Positions 49,853-57,833 of a stretch of DNA of 64,000 nucleotides are shown piece after piece. The translations under genes were made by a program, and so were the position numbers. Positions within the stretch are counted from its first letter, which is position 1, and each line of letters opens with the position of its first letter. Below the pieces are notes generated by a model. The model had not been told where the DNA came from and did no database searches. It was given only the letters and a program-made list of their open reading frames with translations. Origin of the DNA: Rhodoferax sp. BAB1 (GTDB taxonomy: Bacteria > Pseudomonadota > Gammaproteobacteria > Burkholderiales > Burkholderiaceae_C); NCBI RefSeq assembly GCF_013334205.1, contig NZ_CP054424.1:1570001-1634000 (forward strand), given 5' to 3'.

Positions 49853-51121
49853 ATGAAGAAACTATCGATCTTCCTCGCGCTGCAGGGTCTGTGCCTGCTC
49901 GCCATGGCACAACCCCAGCCGCCTGCCGACCCGCTGCAGGCGTTGCTGCCACCCGCACACCAGGTGCAGGACGTCGTGCTGCGCAGCCCGGCCACGCGTG
50001 CCGCCCTGGCCCAACGCGACGGCCAGCTGCGCCGCGCCGACATCACCGAAAGCGGCCCCGCCGAGTTCACCGCGCGCCTGAGCCAGCAAAACCGCCACGT
50101 GTCCGATCCGGCAGAGCGTTACTCGGAAACCCAGCTCAGCCTGGAGCGCCCCGTGCGCTGGTGGGGCAAGGCCGGGCTGGATGCGGACCAGGCCGGCGCC
50201 AGCCGCACCTCGGCGCGGCTGGCCTATGCCGATGCCATCCACGAAACCAGCCGCGAACTGCTGCAACTGTGGGTCGAAGCCCTGCGCGCCGGCATGCGCC
50301 AGGACAACGCCCAGACCAACCTCACCCTCGCCCAGGAACTGGACCGCCTGGCGGCGACACGCCTGCGCTTGGGCGAGATCTCGCAGCTCGACGCCAGCCT
50401 GGCGCAGGCCGAACTGCAGCGCGCCCAGGCGGCACTCGACCAGGCACGCGGGGCCCAGTCAGCCGCGGTGGCACGGCTCACGCGCACCTATCCAGGCATC
50501 ACGCTGGCACAGCCCCCGCTGCCCGATCCGGCCTGGCTGCAAACCCGGCTGGAAGCGCTGCCCACCCTGCCGGAACTGCGGCAACAGTACCTGGAACGCA
50601 ACCACCAGCTCAATCTGTGGCGCAGCGAAGCGGCACGCCTGCGCCTGTTGGCACAACGCACGGACCGCGACCAGTGGCCCGACCCCACCCTGGGCATCTA
50701 CACCGCCAACGAGCGCGCCGGTGCCGAGCGCGTCATCGGCGTGTCCATCAGCGTGCCCATCTCGGGCAAGGTGCGCCAGAACCACGCCCTGGCCGCCGCG
50801 GCCGACGCCCAGACCGCAGAAGACCGGGTGCAGCAGCTGGAACAAAGCCTGGGGGCCGACATCGAGGCGCGGTACAACAGCCTGCAACACCTGGCCCGTG
50901 CGGCCATCAGCGTCGACACGGCCGCCTTGACCCAGCAGCTGGCGGCCGAAAAATCGCGCAGGGCCTATACCCTGGGTGAGCACACCATGACCGAACTCAT
51001 CCAGAACCGCCGCCTCGCGGCCGAGCAGCTCACCAGCGCCCGGCTGGCGCAGCTGGAGGTGCTCGAAGGCCTGGCGCTGATCGAGCTGGACCTGCACCGG
51101 ATATGGGACTTCGATGAATAA
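49853..51121 (+). CDS. TolC-family outer membrane efflux protein, CzcC-like
   Basis: A 422-residue protein with a signal peptide ending LAMAQ, and long Ala/Gln/Leu helices in two repeats (about 130-215 and 325-415) as in TolC channels. GGAGG lies just before the ATG. It completes the tripartite efflux system with the two upstream genes. Confidence 0.9.
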   Translation: MKKLSIFLALQGLCLLAMAQPQPPADPLQALLPPAHQVQDVVLRSPATRAALAQRDGQLRRADITESGPAEFTARLSQQNRHVSDPAERYSETQLSLERPVRWWGKAGLDADQAGASRTSARLAYADAIHETSRELLQLWVEALRAGMRQDNAQTNLTLAQELDRLAATRLRLGEISQLDASLAQAELQRAQAALDQARGAQSAAVARLTRTYPGITLAQPPLPDPAWLQTRLEALPTLPELRQQYLERNHQLNLWRSEAARLRLLAQRTDRDQWPDPTLGIYTANERAGAERVIGVSISVPISGKVRQNHALAAAADAQTAEDRVQQLEQSLGADIEARYNSLQHLARAAISVDTAALTQQLAAEKSRRAYTLGEHTMTELIQNRRLAAEQLTSARLAQLEVLEGLALIELDLHRIWDFDE

Positions 51122-51182
51122 GCCTTGATCGCCAGGCCCGGCGCTGCGAGCCAACCGCCATGGCGGCGGGCCCTGGCCAGGC

Positions 51183-51584
51183 TCAGAGATGGCTGCAGAA
51201 AGCCGGTGCGCTGCCCCAGCAGTCCGCCCGGCCGTCCACATAGGTGATGGGCAGGCGTGAGAGCGCCTCGTCGTCCAGTTCGTCGATGCAGCCCAGGTTC
51301 ACGCCGTACATCTTGCCGATGGGCGTCTCCGTGCCGATGCCGAAGGCGCGCACGCCGCAGTGTTTGCAGAAGTAGTGCTCGTTCTTGCGCGTGTTGAAGA
51401 GGTACCGCGTGAGCTCGCCTTCGCCAGCCAGCAGGCGGAAACCCTCCTCGCGCGCCACCGCCGGCCAGAAGCGCGTGCGCCGGCAGATCGAGCAGTTGCA
51501 ACGGTAGGTGCTTTGCGTCAGGTCCAGCTCGGCCTCAAATTGGACGGCACCGCAGTGGCAACTTCCGCGGTAGGTTTTCAGCAT
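51183..51584 (-). CDS. GFA family zinc protein
   Basis: A 133-residue protein with the Cys pattern of the GFA (glutathione-dependent formaldehyde-activating) fold: SCHCGAVQF, CNCSICRR and FCKHCGVRAF, binding two zinc ions. Most members are not true S-hydroxymethylglutathione synthases, so the activity is open. It is convergent with the efflux operon and divergent from the cysB-like gene. Confidence 0.88.
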   Translation of the reverse strand: MLKTYRGSCHCGAVQFEAELDLTQSTYRCNCSICRRTRFWPAVAREEGFRLLAGEGELTRYLFNTRKNEHYFCKHCGVRAFGIGTETPIGKMYGVNLGCIDELDDEALSRLPITYVDGRADCWGSAPAFCSHL

Positions 51585-51715
51585 GGCGCTCCTCCGTTGG
51601 CGTTTTCTGGATCGTCGGGCAGCCTACTCCAGAACATGACACGATGGCAAAGACAGCCCGTCGCCCCTATAGATGCGCGAGGCATAATAAACGTCAGTTT
51701 TAGCCGGATTTAGCC

Positions 51716-52669
51716 ATGAACCTGCACCAATTCCGCTTCGTCCAGGAGGCCGCGCGCCACGGCCTGAACCTGACCGAGGCGGCCAAGGCCCTGCACACCT
51801 CGCAGCCGGGCGTGTCCAAGGCCATCATCGAACTGGAAGAAGAGCTGGGCATCGACATCTTTGCCCGCCACGGCAAGCGCCTCAAGCGCATCACCGAGCC
51901 GGGGCAGCAGGTGCTCCAAAGCATCGAACTCATCATGCGCGAGGTGGGCAACCTCAAACGCATCGGCGAACAGTACAGCGCGCAGGACAGCGGCACCCTG
52001 TCGATTGCCACCACCCATACCCAGGCGCGTTACGTGCTGCCCGAGCCCGTGGCCAAACTGCGCGCGGCCTGGCCCAAGGTCAACCTCTCGCTGCACCAGG
52101 GCAACCCGGACCAGGTGGCGCGCATGCTGATCGACGAGATCGCCGAAGTCGGCATCGCCACCGAGTCGCTGGCCAACTACGACGAGCTCGTCACCCTGCC
52201 CTGCTACGAATGGGAACACGTGCTGGTGCTGCCGGCCAGCCACCCGCTGGCGGCCAGGGAGAGGCTGAGCCTGGAAGACCTGGCTGCCGAGCCGCTCATC
52301 ACCTACCACCCCACCTTCACCGGCCGCACGCGCATTGACCACGCCTTTGCCCAGCGCAAGCTGGAGCCGCGCATCGTGCTCGAAGCCATCGACTCGGACG
52401 TGATCACCACCTACGTCAAGCTGGGCATGGGCCTGGGCCTGGTGGCCGAGATGGCCGTGCGCAACCTGCCGGCCCAGGCCAGCGGTGACGAACTGGTGGT
52501 CCGCCCGCTGGGCCAGCTCTTCGGCAAGAACGTCACACGCGTGGCCTTCAAGAAAGGCGCCTACCTGCGCAACTTCGTCTACGAATTCGCCCAGTTGCTC
52601 AGCGACCGCCTGCAGCGCGACCTGGTGGCGCGTGTCATGCGCGGCGAGCATACAGATTACGAGCTTTGA
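51716..52669 (+). CDS. cysB: CysB-family LysR-type regulator
   Basis: A 317-residue LTTR. The helix-turn-helix is at about 18-40 (LTEAAKALHTSQPGVSKAI), as in CysB and Cbl. The ligand domain has TTHTQARYVLP (about 99-109), which in CysB binds sulfate, thiosulfate or acetylserine. It probably controls sulfur assimilation genes, not seen here. The gene is followed after 13 bp by a methionine-type aminotransferase, consistent with a sulfur theme. It could also be the Cbl-like paralogue. Confidence 0.85.
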   Translation: MNLHQFRFVQEAARHGLNLTEAAKALHTSQPGVSKAIIELEEELGIDIFARHGKRLKRITEPGQQVLQSIELIMREVGNLKRIGEQYSAQDSGTLSIATTHTQARYVLPEPVAKLRAAWPKVNLSLHQGNPDQVARMLIDEIAEVGIATESLANYDELVTLPCYEWEHVLVLPASHPLAARERLSLEDLAAEPLITYHPTFTGRTRIDHAFAQRKLEPRIVLEAIDSDVITTYVKLGMGLGLVAEMAVRNLPAQASGDELVVRPLGQLFGKNVTRVAFKKGAYLRNFVYEFAQLLSDRLQRDLVARVMRGEHTDYEL

Positions 52670-52682
52670 GTATCCTTTCAAC

Positions 52683-53840
52683 ATGACCATCAGAACACCC
52701 GCCCTCAAGAGCCGCCTGCCCAATGTAGGCACCACCATCTTCACCGTCATGTCCGCCCTGGCCACCGAAAAGGGCGCTGTGAACCTGGGCCAGGGTTTCC
52801 CTGATTTCGAGGGCGACCCGCGCCTGGTGGACGCCGTGACCCAGGCCATGAAAAACGGCCTGAACCAGTACCCGCCCATGACGGGTGTGCCCGCCCTGCG
52901 TGAGGCCATCGCCAAAAAGAACCAGGCGATCTACGGCCACACGTATGACGCCAATACCGAGATCACCATCACCGCCGGCGCCACCCAGGCCATCCTCACC
53001 ATCATCCTGGCCATCGTGCACCCGGGCGACGAGGTCATCGTGCTGGAGCCCTGCTACGACAGCTACGTGCCCAATATCGAGCTGGCCGGCGGCGTGGTGG
53101 TGCGCGTGCCGCTCACCCCCGGCAGCTTCCGCCCCGATTTCAGCAAGATCGCCGCCGCCATCACGCCCAGGACGCGTGCCATCCTCATCAACAGCCCGCA
53201 CAACCCCAGCGGCATGGTGTGGACGAAAGAGGAAATGCTGCAGTTGCAGGAACTGCTGGACCCGACCGACATCCTGGTCATCAGCGACGAGGTCTACGAG
53301 CACATGGTGTTCGACGGCAAGCAGCACGAGAGCGCCGCGCGTTTCCCCGCCCTGGCCGCGCGCAGTTTCATCGTCAGCAGCTTCGGCAAGACCTACCACG
53401 TCACGGGCTGGAAGGTGGGCTACGTGGCCGCGCCCGCGCCGCTGGCGGCCGAGTTCCGCAAGGTGCACCAGTTCAACGTCTTCACCGTCAACACCCCGGT
53501 GCAGCACGGCCTGGCCGCCTACATGGCCGACCCGAAACCTTATCTGGAACTACCCGCCTTCTACCAGCGCAAGCGCGACCTCTTCCGCGAAGGCCTGAAG
53601 AAAACGCGCTTCAAGATGCTGCCCGGCCAGGGCACCTATTTCCAGTGCGTGGACATCTCGGCCGTGAGCGACCTGAACGAAGCGGAGTTCTGCAAGTGGC
53701 TCACCACCGAGATCGGCGTGGCCGCCATTCCGCTCTCGGCCTTCTACGGCAACGGCTTCGACCAGAAGGTCGTGCGCTTCTGTTTTGCCAAGAAGGACGA
53801 GACGCTGAATACCGCGCTGGAGCGCCTGGCCCGCCTGTAA
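52683..53840 (+). CDS. PLP aminotransferase, methionine aminotransferase YbdL-like
   Basis: A 385-residue class I/II aminotransferase with VNLGQGFPDFEGDP, NSPHNPSG and the PLP lysine in SSFGKTYHVTGWKVGY. These fit YbdL (methionine and phenylalanine as amino donors). It ends FCFAKKDETLNTALERLARL. A 40-codon piece homologous to this C-terminus is found at 57650-57772. Confidence 0.9.
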   Translation: MTIRTPALKSRLPNVGTTIFTVMSALATEKGAVNLGQGFPDFEGDPRLVDAVTQAMKNGLNQYPPMTGVPALREAIAKKNQAIYGHTYDANTEITITAGATQAILTIILAIVHPGDEVIVLEPCYDSYVPNIELAGGVVVRVPLTPGSFRPDFSKIAAAITPRTRAILINSPHNPSGMVWTKEEMLQLQELLDPTDILVISDEVYEHMVFDGKQHESAARFPALAARSFIVSSFGKTYHVTGWKVGYVAAPAPLAAEFRKVHQFNVFTVNTPVQHGLAAYMADPKPYLELPAFYQRKRDLFREGLKKTRFKMLPGQGTYFQCVDISAVSDLNEAEFCKWLTTEIGVAAIPLSAFYGNGFDQKVVRFCFAKKDETLNTALERLARL

Positions 53841-53859
53841 AACCGGGCGCCCGCGGGAC

Positions 53860-54579
53860 TCAGCGCCAGAGCTTGCCGCACAGCCCGCGGTAGACAAAGG
53901 GCTGCGTGGGTGCGCCGGGTTGGGCCCCCACGGGCTCCAGCGACACCGCCAGCTCCACCGCCGGCAAAAACACCTGCTCGGCGGTGTCGCTCAGCGCCAG
54001 GTGGGTGAAGTTGCCATTGGGCAGCGGCCCCACCGGCTCCACCGCGCCCGCCTTGTCGATGCGCCACAGGTACAGCGTCTGCCCCGGCGGCACGGCCACC
54101 GGCGTCACCTGCTTGATGTCGACCACCTTGCCACGCCGCAGGCTGGAAATGATCAGGCCCGGCTGCCCCTGCGCGGTAGCCAGCACGCCCACATAACTGG
54201 CCGGCAATTCCATATCGCGCTGGTAGTCGCCGTAGGCCTGCCACATGACCGGCACCAGGGTGCCCATCAACAAGCCCAGGACCAGGGCCCCCGCGGGCGC
54301 CGGGGCCAGCAGGCGACGCCACCAGGAAGGCGCCACGGCCGCCGGGGCGGTGCCGGTCGCCTTCGCGATGCGGCTCCACAGTTCCGCGCCGGGCGCCTGG
54401 GCCGGCAAGGCACGGTGCAGCGGCGCCAGACGTTCCGTCCAGTCATTCACCGCGGCCACCAGGGCCGGCTGGTGCCGCATGACGGCCTCGAAGCGCTGGC
54501 GCGCCCTCCCGCGCAGGGTGCCCGCCACATAGGCCGCGGCCAGTGGTTCGATAGCCGATGGGTTCCGGTACCAGTTCAT
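53860..54579 (-). CDS. Anti-sigma factor, RskA-type
   Basis: A 239-residue single-pass membrane protein. A cytoplasmic N-terminal zinc-finger-like/ASD region (about 1-80) is followed by a helix at about 93-113 (LVLGLLMGTLVPVMW) and an RskA-type periplasmic domain (about 125-239) with YVGVLATAQGQPGLIISS. The start overlaps the sigma gene stop by 4 bp, so the two proteins are made together. It should hold the ECF factor inactive until a signal reaches the periplasmic domain. Confidence 0.9.
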   Translation of the reverse strand: MNWYRNPSAIEPLAAAYVAGTLRGRARQRFEAVMRHQPALVAAVNDWTERLAPLHRALPAQAPGAELWSRIAKATGTAPAAVAPSWWRRLLAPAPAGALVLGLLMGTLVPVMWQAYGDYQRDMELPASYVGVLATAQGQPGLIISSLRRGKVVDIKQVTPVAVPPGQTLYLWRIDKAGAVEPVGPLPNGNFTHLALSDTAEQVFLPAVELAVSLEPVGAQPGAPTQPFVYRGLCGKLWR

Positions 54580-55145
54580 GCCAGAGCCTCCATGCAGCCT
54601 TTGAGGCGCATCAGGCTGCGCCGTGTCCAGGCCTTGACGGTCCCCAGGGGCCGCTGCATGCGCAGGGCAATCTCGGGGTGGGTCAAACCATCGTAAAAAG
54701 CCAGCAGCAGCGCCCGCCGGGGTTCGGGCTCCAGGGCCTCCATGCAATGCGCCAGTTGCGCCCCGTCTTCATGCGTCAGCAGCTGATCCATGGGAGAGCC
54801 GCTTTCGTCCTGCAGGTCGTGCACCTGCTCGTCGCCGTTCTCGTCCTGCCAGTGCAGCGGCAACTCGGGTTTGCGTTTGCGCAGCAGATCGATCGCCCGG
54901 TTGCGGGTCACCACGCACAGCCAGGCCAGCGTCAGGCGCTGCCCGGGCGCCGCCGCCGCGGATTGATTCCAGACCGTGACGAAAACCTCCTGCAGCACAT
55001 CCTCGGCCATGGCGCGTTCCTGCGTCACGCGCAAGGCCACCGCCATCAGCCGGCTGGCGACCAGGCGGTAGAGGGCTTCAAACGCCCGGGCATCGCGCAG
55101 GGCAATGCGCGCCAGCAGCGCGCCTACTTCTTCACGGTCATCCAT
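54576..55145 (-). CDS. ECF RNA polymerase sigma factor, SigK-like
   Basis: A 189-residue ECF sigma factor. Region 2 has AFEALYRLVASRLMAVALRV and AEDVLQEVFVTVW; region 4 ends LTHPEIALRMQRPLGTVKAWTRRSL. It pairs with the RskA-type anti-sigma behind and a COG4315 secreted protein in front. Such SigK/RskA/COG4315 groups are common in Betaproteobacteria and linked to oxidative or envelope stress; the trigger here is not known. Confidence 0.92.
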   Translation of the reverse strand: MDDREEVGALLARIALRDARAFEALYRLVASRLMAVALRVTQERAMAEDVLQEVFVTVWNQSAAAAPGQRLTLAWLCVVTRNRAIDLLRKRKPELPLHWQDENGDEQVHDLQDESGSPMDQLLTHEDGAQLAHCMEALEPEPRRALLLAFYDGLTHPEIALRMQRPLGTVKAWTRRSLMRLKGCMEALA

Positions 55146-55165
55146 CAGGGGCTGGTCTCCAGGGT

Positions 55166-55214
55166 GGCGTGGCGCTGGAGAGCATACCCGACACGTATGC
55201 GCTCCAGCCACGCC
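55166..55214 (-). other. Long hairpin between the COG4315 gene and the sigma gene
   Basis: Left arm 55166-55187 (GGCGTGGCG..GAGAGCATAC) and right arm 55195-55214 (GTATGCGCTCCAG..CACGCC) pair over about 20 bp with one 2-base bulge and one mismatch; the loop is 7 bases. It occupies most of the 79-bp gap. No U-tract follows, so it may set the ratio of secreted protein to sigma factor. Confidence 0.6.
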
Positions 55215-55224
55215 CCCGGCCTTC

Positions 55225-55614
55225 TTAATACGCCGCTTGGGGCGTGGTCACGGGCTTCTCGGAAATCACGTGCCACACACCGCCGATGCCGTTGCCATTG
55301 CGGTCCCCGGCCTTGCTGTCCCCCACGAAGTAGTAGAGCGGCTTGCCGTTCACCGTCCATTGGCGTGCGCCGTTGGCGTCGATCAGGCCGAACTCGCCCT
55401 TGGCAGCAGCACCGGGCTTGGCGACGAAGGCCGGCCACTTGGCCAGGCAGCCGCCACTGCAGTTGCTCTTGCCCGCTTCGTCCTTGTCGAAGATGTAGAC
55501 CGTGCGGCCTGCCGCGTCCGCCAGCACACCGTCACGCATGACCGGCTGCGCCTGGACAGCGCCGGCGACCAGCATGGAAAACGCAAAGGCGGCAAAAAGA
55601 GAGCTTTTTTTCAT
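55225..55614 (-). CDS. COG4315 secreted protein in the ECF operon
   Basis: A 129-residue protein with a signal peptide ending AVQAQ, without a lipobox. The mature part repeats the COG4315 pattern: GRTVYIFDKDE, paired Cys in CSGGC, WPAF and KPLYYFVGD. It is the first gene of the minus-strand unit with the ECF sigma and anti-sigma genes and a paralogue of the lipoprotein at 10573-10962. Its function is unknown; members are often strongly induced by their ECF factor. Confidence 0.85.
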   Translation of the reverse strand: MKKSSLFAAFAFSMLVAGAVQAQPVMRDGVLADAAGRTVYIFDKDEAGKSNCSGGCLAKWPAFVAKPGAAAKGEFGLIDANGARQWTVNGKPLYYFVGDSKAGDRNGNGIGGVWHVISEKPVTTPQAAY

Positions 55615-55841
55615 GATGTCCTCGTCCTGAAAGGTTGGGTTGATGGGCCGCACCATTGCGTCCCACCTCTAGAACGGAGTGAATCGGCGTCTGGATGCAT
55701 GGGCTGGAAAAAATATTTCACCTCCCTGCCGCCAGGCCAAACTCCCGGCTTCCCCGCCGCGCAGCAGGCTTAAACTGCCTGCTTGGCATGAAGAAACCTG
55801 ACCACGGCGCCGGAGTGCCTGGCCAAACCGGGAGTTTGAAC

Positions 55842-56303
55842 ATGAACGAACGTCAACGCCTGTGGCTCGGTTCGGGGCTGGTGCTCCTGCAGTTCGGCCT
55901 GCTGGCCGTGCTGGCCCTGCTGGCCTGGCCTGCCGCGCAGACCGGGGCCGTTCCGCTGGCCGCCTGGGCCGCGGCCGCGGGGGCCTTGCTGCTCTTCGGC
56001 TGGACCCTGCGCGCCAACCGCCTGGGCAACTTCAACATCCACCCCCGCCCGCGCGTGGGCGGCACCCTGGTCACCAGCGGCCCCTACGCCTGGATCCGCC
56101 ACCCCATGTACACCGCCTTCCTGCTCGGCACCTTTGCGCTGGCGCGCACCGCCGACGGCGGTGCGGCCTGGCTGGCCTGGTGGGCGCTCTCGCTGGTGCT
56201 GTGGTTCAAGTCCACGCTGGAAGAGCGCTGGATGCTGGCGCAGCACCCGGGGTATGCGCATTACCGGGAGCAGACCAAGCGGTTTGTGCCGTGGGTCTAC
56301 TGA
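55842..56303 (+). CDS. Isoprenylcysteine methyltransferase-like (ICMT/PEMT family) membrane protein
   Basis: A 153-residue protein with four hydrophobic helices and the family motif GPYAWIRHPMYTAFL, then EERWMLAQHPGYAHYREQTKRFVP. These residues bind S-adenosylmethionine. Bacterial members methylate unknown lipids or thiols. The start at 55842 has GGGAG upstream. It is not clearly in an operon. Confidence 0.85.
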   Translation: MNERQRLWLGSGLVLLQFGLLAVLALLAWPAAQTGAVPLAAWAAAAGALLLFGWTLRANRLGNFNIHPRPRVGGTLVTSGPYAWIRHPMYTAFLLGTFALARTADGGAAWLAWWALSLVLWFKSTLEERWMLAQHPGYAHYREQTKRFVPWVY

Positions 56304-56363
56304 AGCAAGGTGCTCCCGCAAATGACGTCGACCGGGCTGCCAATCGAAAAGTGAGGCTGACCT

Positions 56364-56795
56364 ATGGTTCTATTCCTCGACTTCGACGGCGTGTTGCACC
56401 CCAAAGGAGCAGGGCAAACGCACTTTACGCGGCTGCCGCTTCTTGAGTTGTTTCTGCGCCAGAACGATCTGGCACCAACGCGTATCGTGATCACGTCAAC
56501 TTGGCGGGAAGCGTACAGCCTCCCCAGGTTGCGCAGCTTCTTTTCCCCTGATATTGCGGCGCGGATTGCGGGTGTCACGCCAAAGCTTGAAGACTACTCA
56601 AGCGAATACGAGCGCGGCGAAGAGGTTGAGGCGTGGCTGGCAGGCCTACCGCTCGTACCCTGGGTTGCCCTGGATGACGAAGCGGAGAACTACGCACCAC
56701 GGCTGAGAAAACGCTTGGTGCAGTGTGACGGTCGCCTGGGACTTCTCGAAACAGACCTGGAGAAGATGCGTGGCATTTTGGTCGTCGCGTCTTGA
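56364..56795 (+). CDS. HAD_SAK-like small HAD domain protein
   Basis: A 143-residue protein with the HAD motif I MVLFLDFDGVLHP, motif II ITSTWRE and WVALDDEAE as the acidic motif. This fits the HAD_SAK group, which occurs in phage and mobile DNA and in RNA-repair multi-domain proteins. Its base composition is lower in GC than the genome. It follows an ICMT-like gene and precedes a toxin-antitoxin pair, fitting an accessory patch. Confidence 0.75.
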   Translation: MVLFLDFDGVLHPKGAGQTHFTRLPLLELFLRQNDLAPTRIVITSTWREAYSLPRLRSFFSPDIAARIAGVTPKLEDYSSEYERGEEVEAWLAGLPLVPWVALDDEAENYAPRLRKRLVQCDGRLGLLETDLEKMRGILVVAS

Positions 56796-56913
56796 CAAGG
56801 GGGACCGACATGAAGGCGTATGGCACGCATGATGGCTTATTGACCTTCGGCAATCTAGAGCGCCGGACTGTTCATCCGCAGGTCTTGCTGGGAACATCGC
56901 GGGTATAGAATGC

Positions 56914-56925
56914 ACAGAATTCTGT
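56914..56925. promoter_or_regulatory. Palindrome upstream of the antitoxin gene
   Basis: ACAGAATTCTGT is a perfect 12-bp palindrome 19 bp before the antitoxin ATG, next to a TATAGA that could be a -10. Phd/YefM antitoxins repress their own operon at such palindromes. Confidence 0.55.
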
Positions 56926-56944
56926 AACCTCGTCAGGAGCCGCC

Positions 56945-57274
56945 ATGGGAATTGCCACCAACGATGTCGTGCCCTTCACCCTGGCGCGATCCAATCTTTC
57001 GCTCCTGGCCGACCAGGCCAAGGCCGGTGCCGAGAAGATCATCACCAAAAACGGTGAAAGCTACGTCGCGCTGATCGACGCCGACCGGCTGGACTACTAC
57101 CACCGCCTGGAACGCGAACGCATCCACCTGCTGCTGCTGGATGATGCCAAGCGCGGCCTGGACGACATCGCCGCCGGCCGCACCTATGAAGCGGATGCCG
57201 CCCTGGCCCAGCTGCAAAAACGCCGTGCCGCCAGCGCCAAGACAGCGAAGCCTGCCGCCAGAAAGCGTGGCTGA
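56945..57274 (+). CDS. Phd/YefM-type antitoxin
   Basis: A 109-residue protein with the Phd/YefM fold at its start (VPFTLARSNLSLLADQAKAGAEKIITKNGESYVALID), given here as residues about 9-45; the C-terminal tail is basic and likely binds the toxin. SD AGGAG precedes the ATG. It overlaps the toxin gene by 8 bp, the typical antitoxin-first order. Confidence 0.9.
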   Translation: MGIATNDVVPFTLARSNLSLLADQAKAGAEKIITKNGESYVALIDADRLDYYHRLERERIHLLLLDDAKRGLDDIAAGRTYEADAALAQLQKRRAASAKTAKPAARKRG

Positions 57275-57650
57275 GTCCCTGTACCGGGTCGAGTTGACCG
57301 CCAGCTTCCTGGAACGCCTGGACAGCATCGAGGCGTTTCTGACGGAAGCCGACGCCGCCTTTGCCTTCGATGCCCTGCTGGACGAGCTGCGGACCACGGT
57401 TTTTCCCAATCTGCGCCGCTTTCCGCGCATCGGCCGGCGCTACCTGGACCACCCGCCCCAATCCGCCGAGGCGCTGACCCAACTGGCCTCGCTGCCGGCC
57501 GGCGCTCCTGTCGCGCTGCGGGTCTACCTGCATGGCGACTACCTGATGCTCTATGCGGCCTCGGAAGCCGACACCACCGTATATCTTCTGTCCATCCGGC
57601 ACCACCGCCAGCTTTCGTTTGACTTTGCAAGGCTGTGGCCCGGAGGCTAA
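57267..57650 (+). CDS. RelE/ParE-family toxin
   Basis: A 127-residue protein starting at a GTG 8 bp inside the antitoxin gene: ESLYRVELTASFLERLDSIE, then RRFPRIGRRYL and a C-terminal VYLLSIRHHRQLSFDF. This is the RelE/ParE fold; ribosome-dependent RNase or gyrase poison cannot be told apart by sight. It forms a toxin-antitoxin module with the upstream gene. Confidence 0.85.
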   Translation: MAESLYRVELTASFLERLDSIEAFLTEADAAFAFDALLDELRTTVFPNLRRFPRIGRRYLDHPPQSAEALTQLASLPAGAPVALRVYLHGDYLMLYAASEADTTVYLLSIRHHRQLSFDFARLWPGG

Positions 57651-57772
57651 TGGCGGCCATTCCGCGCTCGGACTTCTATAACAATGGCTTGGACCAGAAA
57701 GCGGTGCGTTTCTGCTTTGCCAAGAAAGACGAGATGCTGAGGAAGGCGCTGGAGTGGCTGGAACGGCTATAA
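57650..57772 (+). pseudogene. 3'-end remnant of a YbdL-like aminotransferase gene
   Basis: A 40-codon open run beginning at the toxin stop (TAATG) whose product matches the last 39 residues of the aminotransferase at 52683-53840 at 29 of 39 positions (FCFAKKDE is identical). The rest of the enzyme is missing, including the PLP lysine. The protein differences show it is not a fresh copy of the local gene; it is probably the leftover end of a homologue displaced when the toxin-antitoxin region came in. Confidence 0.85.
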
Positions 57773-57833
57773 GCTCAAGTCAACCGCACCATTTCCTAGA
57801 TGAGTCCTCACAGCAATTGACTACGAATCTCCC

